DNA from: Branchiostoma floridae
Lineage: Eukaryota > Chordata > Leptocardii > Amphioxiformes > Branchiostomatidae
Direction: 5' to 3'
Assembly: GCF_000003815.2 (NCBI RefSeq)
Contig: NC_049985.1
Span: 12,738,675-12,795,521 of the forward strand
Length of the DNA: 56,847 nt
Below are positions 44,501-55,700 of this stretch, one piece after another. Position 1 is the first letter of the stretch. The number at the start of each line of letters is the position of its first letter. The position numbers were made by a program, and so were the translations under genes. The notes beneath the pieces are model-generated. The model ran no database searches, was not told the origin of the DNA, and saw only the letters and a program-made list of their open reading frames with translations.

Positions 44501-47500
44501 CCGGGACTTTAACAGGAAGGACGGGATGTTGGCAAGGAAAACTGAACACCTTCCAGGATAAATGAGCATTCCGCAGATGACACAGATAATTTTGGAAGGC
44601 AACACAATAGCTTCTTGACTATATCTGTAGCATTGCACACATTCCATCTCATACATACTGTATATATCCCATATTCATTTAAAACTTCGGATCTACTATA
44701 CTACCTAGCAAATTTTACATGTCTATCTTACTAATCTTAGACAGCTAGCAATGCATAACTTACAAAGGTACTTTGGTATGTACACATGCATTTCCATTTT
44801 TCAATGATTTCCTTTCCATTATCGGTCACATTTTGCTTTGAGAAAAATGGATTTGTGCAAAGAAAGAATACAAAACACACATAATACAGAAATTGAGAAA
44901 AGCAAATGACCCATCTGACTATTATGAGATCAATTTCAGCAAAACATAGAGAACACAGTCTTTTATTTACTTCTTCATTTCATATTCAATTCAGACTGGG
45001 TAGGCCCATTCAGCTGGGCTGGTGGTGTGTGCCAGACAGGAAGGGAAGCAGTCAGTAAACCACTTATTACTGGACAATCAGATTTTAAAGACAGAAGAAA
45101 GAGACTTCCGCCTCCATGATCAAATAAGTCCTTGGCCAGAGAGCTGACCTAGCTACATGTCTACATCTAATGTGGGTAAAGTTGCCAAGATTGGCATTAC
45201 GGCCAAGCTGAGGTCAGTAATTGGGCAATTCACCAAATATATGAACCTACTTTTTGACAGCAATTCAATACTTTGAGCACATGCTACCCACAGTACATTG
45301 ACTGCTGTGTGAGCTAGCAATTTGAGTATTTGGATCACTTGGTAGCATTTATTTTGGCAAAATCCTACCAATGAAAAATCATGTTTTGAAATTGACAATA
45401 TAACAGATAAGAAACCACCTAGAGATATAAAGAATGTCACCATTACATGACTGACTTCACTGTTAAACTGGCATAGCATGTGTAAACAAATACATGTCTG
45501 TGCTCTTGAAGGATAGAACCCACCTTTGCAAAAGCACAGTTTAATGTTAAGTCTTGTTCATCACAACATACACAGTACGGTATGGTAAACTTCATGCAGG
45601 AGTCACAATCACGACTCAATTAGTCAGCTACATAGGGAGCGAAAATCCTGTTTAGAATTTGCCTAGCAACATCTACTGCACACCAGATACAAATGTGCAC
45701 TTTGCTGGAGGGGGATTTGGGATCCATGCAGACGATTACACACGCTTGTAAAATGGGCTTCAGACTTGATAGAACAGTTCTTGATGCACAGTCTCTATGG
45801 ACCCATTAAGTGCTGAGGGCAGATGGGCTAATCTACCAGTAATCCTAATCTGGGAGGCTAATAAGTAATAGGAACCTAAGCACATTCCAGACACTATTGA
45901 AACTTGCAGATTAGAACGATTTTCAAAACGGAAACAGAACTGACCAACAAAAAGAACATCTATGTGATAGAGTGAAAAGAATGGCCAAAGCCAATTGTTA
46001 GTGCTGGCCTCTTTAATTTACTCTTTCTATTGTTGTCTGGCCACTGGTCACTCAGAACCTGGCTGACTGTGTGTGACCCTTGATCTTACAATTGGAATAC
46101 GATACAGGATGTATAAGGACGATTTAAAAGACAACCAAACACAACACAAAAGTAAGAAAATTAGTTCTTTACCAATGAAATTCCTTCAGCAACCTGTCAA
46201 AACCTTCGTCCTTAATAGGATAGATATTAGAGATTGATTAAAGGATTCTTTTTTGAATCTGCCAATCTACAACTATCATAAGGTGCTAACTCGTATCAAG
46301 GTACAGTACTGTATCTAGGGGACTATACATAGTTTTGTACTAGCATGACGGAAAGAACAAGTTTCTTGAGCTAGTGTTGTGATAACATTCTCACATCACA
46401 CTGTATTGCTGAGATGTTGCAGAGATGTACAAATGTATTAGGTACCTACAGAACAAAGGAGCATTGTGTTTTCAAAGGTATGACATCCACTTCCTTGTGA
46501 TTACTGTGTTTTATTTAGTAGGATTAGCATTAGGAAAAACAGGTCCATTATACTATAGACTGTAATACTTGGAAGGGGAGATCCTGTGCAGAGAAATGTC
46601 CCATATCATAGTTATCTTCTGCAATCTTCCTCAGGATTCACAATACAATAGACACAGTTTGTGCTTTCTACATCAACACTGTGACAAAACCGAACATGTG
46701 GAGGTGAGACACAATTAGCCCAAACTACAATTTAGTACAAATAGCAAGACTGAAACTTGGGTTCTTTTCTCCCTTGTAGTACTGTACTCCCACTACACCT
46801 TATACAGGCAATGTTTTAGCACATAAAATTTTAATTTATAGACATTATTAGACACCCCGATAACAAACATCTAACTGATATCAAGTTTATGAAAAGGAGC
46901 ATAGCCAGATATATACAAAACAGTAAATTTTATGGTATTACAAAATAAACTTTTTTCACCAAGCAGTGCAATTGAATTGGCCCCAGTTATAGCCTACATA
47001 TTAGTCGCAACTAATGATTGTAACATTTCATCAACATTATGTTTCACATCATTTCCTTTATGACCTCCCTAAATGCTTTTAGCTGCAAGACTGGACAATC
47101 ATCAAGGCGGACAGTAATGCATGTCGCATTACCCATGAATGGAAAAATGTATACTCAAGCAGTGTTTCACAGTAACAATAATTCTACAAGCCATCACTGC
47201 TCAAAATCACAACCAAAAAACCCAACTACCATGTTAAAAAAATTCCACTGTTGAACTTTAATAAACCATTATATATATATGCCAGGAAACATTGTGCTAT
47301 TTGGTATGGACCTTAGACTTTTGTCATCAGCAACTGGCATCTGTTACTGTTCACATTTATTCAATTTTGCTGTAAGGAGAAAATAGAGTGTTTGTGGTGG
47401 GAAAATTTAAGATCCAGTAGATAAGTAGACCAAAAATGGTCACAGTGGTTTCAAGTTTGCAAATGATCGCAGAATCCAACAGTGAAAATTTAAAGAATTA

Positions 47501-50500
47501 CAGTATCTGGTTTGGCTCCTCTAGAGGAAAAATTGATGGCCCTTTATCCATGACTTGATGGCCAAAAATAGTGTAAGTTCTTATTACATGGCATACCTTT
47601 TTCTTCTAGTGAAGCCATCACTATGAAAACTGTAAATGGAACACCAAAATTTCAAGAAATACAGTATTTGATTTGACACTTCTTGAGGAAAAGTTGAGGG
47701 CTCTCTATGGAGCGAAACAGTGAAGGGTCTTATTACAAGGTCTTTTCAGACATAACTTTGTTTGAAAGTTTGAAACAATATGTGAGGGCTTTTCAATCTG
47801 AAGGGCTTCTTTAAAGGACCCTTTCGCTTTGAAACGCCAAACTCATTCCCATAATGTTACAGCAGACCTTCAGATCCACTCTATACCCAATCAATTCTAC
47901 TGGAGTTACATGTACATTTGGTTGGAAATGCCCACATAAATAGTTGTCCTAGTTTTTCCCTATTCTACATTAACTGTAACAGCATGATAATAACTGAGTA
48001 AAATTGGGAGGCCATCTCATATGCCTCAGGTACAAGACTTCTGACCTTCTTACATCTGATTAACCATGTGAGGTATTAAATATTTGATTGCCTCATAAAA
48101 TATTAAGGGTTGAACAGAATAAGCGATACTGGATAAATACAGTACAATGTTGAAAATAACACTTTACCAAATTCCTCTTCCTTTAAAAAGGAACTTCCAA
48201 AATCCTTTTTAAAATACAATCGATAGTATTTTATAGCATTGTTTGAGGACAATGGACAGCAATTTTTATTGACAATTGCAAGAACCATTACAATGGGAAG
48301 TCATTTTTGTGGTAGACATGTGTATTGCCTCATATCAGCCAGACAAGCTGTTACTTTTACAGCTGCTTTTATTCTTTGGTTTGTGTGACCACAAAATTCA
48401 CTTCTCTACCAGCATGGCATTCATCTCAGAAACAGTGAGTTGACATTTGCGTAGGTTTTATTGCAAAGGTTGCAATTTCTGCCAGGGCTGACATTTTGCA
48501 GCCAAACCTATGAAAAGTTGATGTCAGCATGGTATAGCAAGAGAGGTTCCACTTGTTCAGAACTAAACTCTTTGCTACTGGTGTCTCTCACTGCCTAAAA
48601 CTCATGAACACCTTTTAAGTAACAGTAATCTGATCTTACCTTACCATNNNNNNNNNNNNNNNNNNNNNNNNNNNNNNNNNNNNNNNNNNNNNNNNNNNNN
48701 NNNNNNNNNNNNNNNNNNNNNNNNNNNNNNNNNNNNNNNNNNNNNNNCATCTTCCTGGCTGTGTCGCATAATTTCCGGATTTACTTCCTTAATCCAATTA
48801 GGGAATTACATAGGGGATCATAGCTACTGGCCGTTGATATGATTTTTGCCACATCTTGTTATCGTACCCCTTCAAGGCGAGAGATAACCTGCATAATTTG
48901 GTCAGCCACTACACTGTGAAAGATCTGTCCCTGTCCCAGAAGCACTGATAAACGTTGAGCAGGGGTTTACCAATGCTGATAAATATTCCCAAGGCTAATG
49001 CCTGTTTGTTTTAATGAGTGTAGCAGACAGCATTCTTGTCTCAGGTATGACAGAATTTAGATACAGTGTGATCTGAATGATCATCTGTCGTTACTGGAGA
49101 CATGCAAGAAATATACCAGTTGGTACTGGCAGGGTCACTCACTATAGGCTGAGTATAGCTATTGTCTGCATACACATGTAAGTACATTCTGGCAATGAGA
49201 TTGATTCTAGGCAGTATATCATTCTTTGGTGATATGTCCAAAATACTCTATATATCGTGGGGAAAACTGTAGTACTCAAACTAAATGCATATTTGTGTTA
49301 ATTCGTCATAATAAATAAACATTAAAACAACTTCCCCCAAGGTATTTCTCAGTCCCGCATGTCAGTGATTTTTCTTACTACAAAACTCATTCCCTTTTCC
49401 ACTGGGAGACAGACATGATTCAAAGCTGACAGTCATACAAAGATGCCATTACCCTTGTACAAAGGCCTTTGTCAATCAATTATGCTAAAACTATAGCCTT
49501 CACTTTTCTCTGGATGCCTACTGAGGAAGGTGACATCTGTTAAAATAATCTTCTATAAATAATCAGTTAACAACTATGCTGAGGAAGTAAGAAGGAAACT
49601 GTTGTGTCATGTCACAGATAGAACATAATATATCTATCACATACATATGGCTGCATACCTCTACTTGCTAATACTGTTTATCAACCACATTATACCTTTT
49701 AACACCTTGCCTCTTATTCCTTTATACCACAATGCTATTGTTATGGAAAAATTAATCATTATGCTGAATGTTCAAATTCCGTCTTGTACAAATTGCAGTA
49801 ATGCCAAAGAATTTGTAATGATTTCTCAGAAAACAATTTACCTGGTGTTAAGCCATATCCATTACCTTTAGTAGGCAAGGTGCTATTTGTAAGATTTACA
49901 GCCAAGGTGTTATTTGTATTTGAATAGTAGTGTACACCAGACAAATGGTAAATCATTAACAGGAAATGAAATCAGGTAACCGCATCATTATACTGGTCGT
50001 TTCCTAAATGTTCCTTAGATAATTTTCCAGTGATGGTTCTGGGTAATGCACTTAGCAGTCACTTTTCTCTTTCTATGTCTTAAGACCCATATCCTGGCTA
50101 TGTGAATGTAATCCTGAATCATTAGAAACTAATGACCTTGCTATCACTGCAACTAATGATGTACATGTAATTCTTTTTTCTGTCATGCTAGACTTAGGAA
50201 CAATATGATGTGGGAAATGAATCTAGAGCTACTGGCGTCAGTATTAATATCACTTATAATTTATAGCAGTTCTTAACCTGAAAAAAAGTGAAGCTCTGTT
50301 GGATGCACGTCTTGTAGTCAGTAAATGTAGACATGTGCAGAACTTGGAAATACAACTGTATCATGAGGACATGACATTGGTAGGAAACACAAACAGCTAT
50401 CACTATTACAGTACAGATGTGTACACTTGTGAAAGGACGGCTTTACAACAATGCTATCAGTATCAGACTAGTATTATGTTACTCATTATCATTCTATAAC

Positions 50501-51618
50501 ACTTTTAACAGTCTGCATGCATTACAAATATTTACTTGACATTTTTTTGTATTTTCATATTGGTCTTTGTTGCATGATCGACAACAAGTGTGGGTTTGTA
50601 TGTGACTATGTGCTGGTGTGTGTGTGTGTGTATGTGTATGTGTGCGTTGGCAGGCTGAATACGTAATGAGTCTTAATATAAGTTATAACCCTTGGAGGAC
50701 CATCATCAATCCTGAACAGAGAGGGTCGTTACCATCCCGGCCATAAAACCTCCATACCTGACCTATTTGTGACCATAAAACGTGTAATAACACTGGTTGT
50801 CCTGTACTTATGGTGACCGCATTACCACTATTTCGACAACTCTCTTGTCTTGTCGCAAAGACTCCTATCTTGACAAGTTGACTGGTCAGCTCCACACTGT
50901 ATGTATCAAGTACTGTATGTGGGATGTTCACTAACTTTCTTGCTAAAAAGTATGAGTTTCCTGTGCAGAGCACCTGAAGTTACACTACATAGAAGCCAGG
51001 GGAATGGAAATATCTACACGCCAGTGTAACAAGTTATAACCAAACTATTGTACCATAATTATTAAATGATCAAATGAAAATTATGCACAACATCCTACCT
51101 ATATTTGTTTACATCTACAGCACCTTTGTAACCAAAGTTAACAAGAATACATAGAGCCTTTAGTTTGAGCAAGGAGGTTTTACTCAACTCAGGATGTTAC
51201 CTTCTTGGTTTGAAAACATAAGCAATTGGTATTCCTGTAAGTCTGTAGTGTTTGTCCGATGGTTTTCGTGGCGTAACACAATCCAATGTTAAGCATGATA
51301 AATCTTTTTATATAACCGGCAGTTGCCAAGCAATTTGGCAAGTGATATACGATGTAATAAAGGCCCTTTCCCGAACCTTAAGGTTGGATAATTCCCTTTG
51401 TAGCAAACACCCAGCCTAAGAGAGAACCTTAGACCCGTCTACAGCTTTCCTTGTGTTGTTATTTGAGCCGACCAGAGTCAGGAATTCTTCAGCTGGCCTT
51501 GGGTAGCTAGCGTTCCGACGACAATCGTCGGCTTTTCGTTTGACCACTGCAGAGAGATCCGCAAAAGTAAACCAAAAATCGGACATCTCACCTGGTCACT
51601 GCTAGGTGACGAACTCAT
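38458..51618 (-). CDS. UBL3: Ubiquitin-like protein 3 (UBL3/MUB), 5 coding exons, 117 aa
   Basis: Join on the minus strand of 51618-51592, 41738-41630, 40647-40561, 40216-40139 and 38510-38458 (354 nt; phases 0, 1, 1, 1 agree). UBL3 is a small ubiquitin-fold protein anchored to membranes by prenylation; in mammals it acts as a modifier that sorts proteins into small extracellular vesicles. Recognisable blocks are VNLRLILVSGKTHEFQFSPN (10-29), DIAKHVYENWPTDWDDEKV, ILRLIYQGRFLHGNVTLGAL, LPVGKTTVMHLVARENLPEP and the C-terminus ESNCCVLL. The length equals the vertebrate protein. The last four residues CVLL form a CAAX box; Leu at the end predicts geranylgeranylation by the usual rule. It lacks a C-terminal GlyGly, as expected for the family. 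Intron 1 is about 9.9 kb. Confidence 0.97.
38511..40138 (-). other. UBL3 intron 4
   Basis: 1.6 kb of AT-rich sequence, donor GTTAGT. I see no gene or clear mobile element in it. Confidence 0.75.
40139..40216 (-). CDS. UBL3: UBL3 coding exon 4
   Basis: It encodes LQLPVGKTTVMHLVARENLP then EPNSQ after completing an Ala codon. The acceptor is CCCACAG and the donor GTTAGT. It corresponds to the vertebrate LKLPFGKTTVMHLVARETLP segment. Confidence 0.95.
40561..40647 (-). CDS. UBL3: UBL3 coding exon 3
   Basis: It encodes WDDEKVSTHSILRLIYQGRF then LHGNVTLG. This covers the central strand-helix part of the ubiquitin fold, including the conserved LIYQGRFLHGNVTL block. The acceptor is CTCCAG and the donor GTATGT. 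Confidence 0.96.
40648..41629 (-). other. UBL3 intron 2, containing a hAT-like MITE
   Basis: About 1 kb. The only identified content is the 259-bp element at 40733-40991. UBL3 intron 3 (40217-40560) is 344 bp and shows nothing identifiable. Confidence 0.75.
40733..40991. mobile_element. hAT-like MITE with CAGGGCTCGAAATAC end, 259 bp
   Basis: The ends CAGGGCTC and CAGCCCTG are inverse, and the CAGGG start suits a hAT element. It contains ATGGTGCACCC and CTGTGGGTGTACCGGTGCAC; the latter also occurs in the fragment at 21165-21288. Both flanks contain AAGAT, but a full 8-bp duplication cannot be aligned. It sits 85 bp upstream (in gene sense) of UBL3 exon 3. Confidence 0.6.
41630..41738 (-). CDS. 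UBL3: UBL3 coding exon 2
   Basis: It encodes VNLRLILVSGKTHEFQFSPN then DSAADIAKHVYENWPT, the first beta hairpin and start of the helix of the ubiquitin fold. The acceptor is TTTCCCCAG and the donor GTGAGT. Confidence 0.97.
47440..47720. repeat. Diverged two-copy tandem repeat in UBL3 intron 1
   Basis: Two units share GAATTACAGTATCTGGTTTG/GAAATACAGTATTTGATTTG and CTCTAGAGGAAAAATTGATG/CTTCTTGAGGAAAAGTTGAG, about 180 bp apart. Probably an old duplication or two copies of a dispersed repeat. Confidence 0.45.
48648..48747. other. Assembly gap, 100 N
   Basis: Exactly 100 N within UBL3 intron 1, so missing length is unknown. Confidence 0.99.
50613..50645. repeat. TG microsatellite
   Basis: A (GT)n run with interspersed TATG units in UBL3 intron 1. 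Confidence 0.9.
51592..51618 (-). CDS. UBL3: UBL3 coding exon 1
   Basis: Nine codons, MSSSPSSDQ, from the ATG at 51618-51616, then donor GTGAGA. A short first coding exon ending just before (V/I)NLRLIL matches the vertebrate gene layout (MSSNVPADM...). ACC precedes the ATG, a good Kozak context. Confidence 0.9.
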
Positions 51619-51967
51619 GGTTATTTCCAGGGGTTCTGAAAACTCAGCCAGATTAAAGTTGAGTGTCGACCAAAGTATTTTATCCTGCTTGGTGGACAAG
51701 CCTGGCCTGCTGTCGGGCCCACAGAGTAGAGTTCGAGGGCTGGGCCAAATTCGACGTCCTTCCAAACAGAGGGAAAATCGGCCACAATTCCGACGTTCTG
51801 TTACTCCAGCCTCATCTAGATAGGTTCTAGACGTCACAGGGAGTGGGAAAACGTTAAAACTATACCGGCCCCCACAGCTTAAGGCCTATTCGGCTCCATT
51901 TAAAAGGCAGTCACTGCAAGGATGAAAGTACTGCAAATGGCGGCTCCTCTTTTCCGACCCGAGACGT

Positions 51968-51985
51968 GCGCAGGGCATTATGGGA
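51968..51985 (-). promoter_or_regulatory. ZNF143/Staf-like site 1
   Basis: The minus strand reads TCCCATAATGCCCTGCGC, close to the Staf-binding consensus YTCCCANNRTGCMWYGCR. Together with site 2 it forms an imperfect inverted repeat with GGGATATAT/ATATATCCC extensions. Confidence 0.55.
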
Positions 51986-52045
51986 TATATGACGTCTGTG
52001 AAAGTACTAGTAGTATATCGTGGCCCAAGGGGGGATTTGCATATA

Positions 52046-52058
52046 TCCCATGATGCAC
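52046..52058 (+). promoter_or_regulatory. ZNF143/Staf-like site 2
   Basis: TCCCATGATGCAC matches the core of the Staf consensus; the 3' part (TTTAC) is weaker. Confidence 0.45.
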
Positions 52059-52213
52059 TTTACTTTCGATCGCGTTCGATTTTCCGCGCGAACGCCGGCA
52101 AACCCGGAACTGCAAAGCCCAAGATGTAGGGCATGGGCATCTTCAAGATGTTGGCCATGTTGGACAGCAGCCAAGAGAATTAGGTGGGTAATTTTCGTCA
52201 TTTTTTAGAGTTC

Positions 52214-52225
52214 GGGAATTGTAGT
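52214..52225 (-). promoter_or_regulatory. ZNF143-associated ACTACAATTCCC site
   Basis: ACTACAATTCCC on the minus strand is an exact match to the extended ZNF143/THAP11 promoter element known from vertebrate core promoters. Confidence 0.55.
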
Positions 52226-52712
52226 TTTCCATGAAAAGTGTTGATGTGTGTGATACCCGAGGAACATGTTTAATTTTGAGGTAAATGCCGATAGACTTCT
52301 CATGCGTAAATCCCGTTGTCGCATGTTGGAGATTTGCATATAGTGCTATCAAATCTTCCGCATTGGTTAATCAAATAGTGGTGCTTTTTAAAAAAAAGTG
52401 TAGTTTACGTATGGTAGATTGATTGTGTGTCTAAAAAAACGAAAAGCACCAAAAAGCACTCATAGGAAGATCACGAAAACAGCCGCGCAGGATCGCATGG
52501 TTGGTCGTGTTTACATACGCCTGACAGTCGCGCGGAGGCCCTTTAAACTCATTAACATATGCAAATAAGCCGGTAAAGAAAAGATGGCGGACACGTAAAC
52601 AAACACGAACGCGCCGTAGTTTTACCTTCCTAAAGCAATTTAGAAAGTTTGGAAAGATTGTTACAGTATAGGGACTTAGCAGACATTCAGGGAAAACCTA
52701 TTCAAACGGAAA

Positions 52713-52752
52713 ATGTTGTTGGTTGGACTGGAAACTCGCTTAAAATGCGGAG
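52713..52752 (+). CDS. Myb/SANT-like gene, exon 1 (5' UTR plus possible start)
   Basis: ATG at 52713 opens [13 protein letters not shown] and leaves one base before the strong donor GAG|GTGAGT at 52753. It joins in frame to exon 2. Transcription probably starts near 52570-52620, next to the YY1-like AAGATGGCGG. Whether this ATG is used is uncertain. Confidence 0.5.
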
Positions 52753-55700
52753 GTGAGTGGGTATCGTATATGTCGCAAAGGCGGAAGTTACCAAGATGGA
52801 TTTTCGTACTTCGGGTCGATGAATTCACTTGAAACTCATGAGAGCCCAACCTGAACGTATTACTGTACTTGCAAAAGAACTAGATTTATGTAGCACAGAC
52901 TTTTCAAGGGTGGGCGTTTGTGGGCTTAATATTCGCTAAACAGACGGTCGCTCGGGATCACATAGCCGTAGAACTTGTTTACCTCTCTTGTCATTATTGA
53001 CTGGTTAGGCTTGCTTGTGAGTTATACGAAGGAGTCTGATCTACAATTTCACCTTCACTGTCATATACGTACTGTCGTTGATATTTGGACCAATAAATCT
53101 TGTCAAAAAGTAGTTGTAGTCTTTCAGTTTCATAATTTGAGAGTCTGTCAGAATTTGTAAGTTATCAAGTGGTGCAGTGGTGTGTAAGATTTGTAATTTA
53201 TGGATTATTGTTGATTCCCCAGGTTAGCAGTGATGTTTATGAATATCATAGTTTATTTTCGAGAGTTTTTAATCCTTGCCAATGAAACAGAAAAAAATTG
53301 CATACCAGACCAGTTTATATCTTATGGGACATCCATAGATAGAAAATTATCCTAAATTGTAATGTTAAAGGTACATTTTGCTTTAATTTTGGTTCTTTAT
53401 TGACATGTTCAATAACTGTGTCTCATTCTCCCAAAGTGAGCAAAGTGTCATCAATAACTTCATTGAAATACCTCAAGGAAATATATTCTATAAAAGGGTA
53501 AAAATCATCTTAGACTGTCCAATATTGTTTCCCTCAGTCATGATGTCAACTCCATCAACGCCCCAAAAGAGGCCACATGTTGGCGGGAGTGGTCACACCC
53601 CGTCTGGGAAGAGGAGGCAGCACAAACATGGAAAGAAAGATGGAGGAGCTCGCCGACCTCTCTCTTTCCTAAGTCCTAAGGTGATTAATTGCCATAAGAC
53701 AGAAAATGTTTCCTCGATCAAGATCATCATTGGCTGTTGTGGTATGGTCCAACAGGATGTAGCAAATTTACAAATTGTTAGGTTTCACTGATGACCTTAC
53801 AGGCTAAGGACAGTTTTACTGTTGTCAATTATACCATTAATACAATTATTTCACTAATGTGATGTTATTTCATAGTGCACTGATGTGATGTAATTTCATA
53901 GTATGTTTATTACATCATGACTCCTTGCAGAAACTATTCAGAAGTCGAGTAAGATTGGTGAGCCAAGACTGATGATGACACTCAGTACCAGTTAAACTAT
54001 AGCAAACTTTGCTATAGTTTCTCCTTGCTACAAATTACATGTATCCTGTATTTGCAACAGATAACACGATCTTTGGGGCACATGCTCACCCCAAAGATTC
54101 AACTGGCCAAGTCCCCTCGGCCTGTGAAACACCATCAGTGGACTGATAAGGAGGACAAGGCATTGATCCAGTTTTTGGATCTAAGCCACCTTGATCAGGA
54201 TGAAAATGTCACTGACACAGCATCCTGGCCAATGAGGCACGCTAACAGTCCCTTTTGGACAGAGGCTGCAACATCAATCAAGACGGCAACCAGGAGCAGT
54301 GAACTTCTTTCAGGTCAGTGAAAAACAATGGCTCTTGCTGTCTTTACCTTGATAGATTATTGCAACAAGTTTAGAACTGATAGAAATCAAAAGAAGTTCT
54401 ATTATTTCTCACATTTAGTGTGAGTGTAGTCCCTCAAGGTGTTGGGATATGAAGTCATACTTTGTCAATAGCAAAGGTTTCTCTTCAGTGACACACTGTT
54501 TCTCTTTCTATTCACAGCAAACACAGTGAGGAACAGGTGCAGGAAGTGGAGGACGAAATTCGACGAATCCCTTGAAGCTGCTGTGAAGTCTTTTGGTCTT
54601 GAGACGAATTCAATCAGCCGTGCAAAGAAAACCAAAGAAACAGTCAGCAGGGGATGCCAGACAAAGAAGTTGACTGTGGACCAGCAAACACAAACTGAAC
54701 ATAGCTGCCAGGATGATGTCACAACAGTACTGTCTTCTTGCAAGGCCCTGACCCAATCAGAATTTGATTCTTTCATGCTTATGCTGCTTCCTCAAATCGT
54801 TCAATCATCTTCAGTTCTATCCTTTGGTGATAAACTGTTCTCAGTTGTAGCTACAGCAAAGAATATTTCCACATACCCAACCGACTTCTTTTCAAAGTCC
54901 ATCAATGCCATGTCCACCCTACAAGAACACAACAAGCCCAACATCCTGTACAAGTTTGCCCACATCTTGAGCACCAACAGGCCTGGCACCTCCACCCCTC
55001 TGCTCCAAATTGACAGGATGCCATTTGGATTACTACAATACCAGATGGAGTTCTTCAGTGCCACCAATGTACATCAGGTTAGCATCAGTATATAATGATA
55101 CTTATCTGATGTACTAATTTAAAATGATGGCATTTCCAGTAAAGAATGCCTTCTTAGTTTTTTGTTTGTTGTTTTGGCTAGTTTTGTCTAATTTTGTAAC
55201 TAATTACCTCAATTCATTTGGGTTTTCGGAAAAACTTGTCCAGTCCGGAGTGCGGAAAACCCTGTCCAGTCTGAAAAGAGGGTCTGCATGGGGGTATACA
55301 TTGTAAGCTGTCTGAAAAGAGGGTCTGCATGGGGGTATACGGTGTAAGCTACTAAGTACTAGTATACAACAACATTTTTTTTTATCTTTAATACGGCTAA
55401 GCACAGAAATAACATCAACTTGAAGTGTGGCACAATGTCATAAAAAAATTATTACTTAACAAAAATCATCCATCATTGTTACTTCTCATCATATAAAAAA
55501 CGTCTACTCTTTAAGTCTTTGAGACTGAACATGCTATTAGCCTTACGGCATAATTTTGCAAATAAAACACATTATTTTTAAAAGGATACATAGTTCTATA
55601 TAGCTCACAACTTGTACTATCGTTTGAAAAATGCCATCTCGGCTTTATTGTAGTGCATTGTAAAATATATTGTAATGTTATAACATTGTGTACTAAAGTC

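Larger units (their letters stand above)
41739..51591 (-). other. UBL3 intron 1 (about 9.9 kb)
   Basis: Largely AT-rich single-copy-looking sequence. It contains a diverged tandem repeat at about 47440-47720, a TG microsatellite at 50613-50645, and the 100-N gap at 48648-48747. No exon-like frame with family resemblance was found on either strand. A long first intron is common for regulatory elements, but none can be named. Confidence 0.7.
51619..52712. promoter_or_regulatory. Bidirectional CpG-rich promoter region between UBL3 and the Myb/SANT-like gene
   Basis: 1,094 bp between the divergent start codons. CpG is clearly denser than in the flanking introns (for example GATCGCGTTCGATTTTCCGC near 52069-52088). 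Three ZNF143/Staf-like sites occur: minus-strand TCCCATAATGCCCTGCGC (51968-51985), plus-strand TCCCATGATGCAC (52046-52058) and minus-strand ACTACAATTCCC (52214-52225). YY1-like AAATGGCGGC is at 51935-51944 and AAGATGGCGG at 52581-52590. These factors mark TATA-less, often bidirectional, promoters in animals. The exact transcription starts are not visible. Confidence 0.65.
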
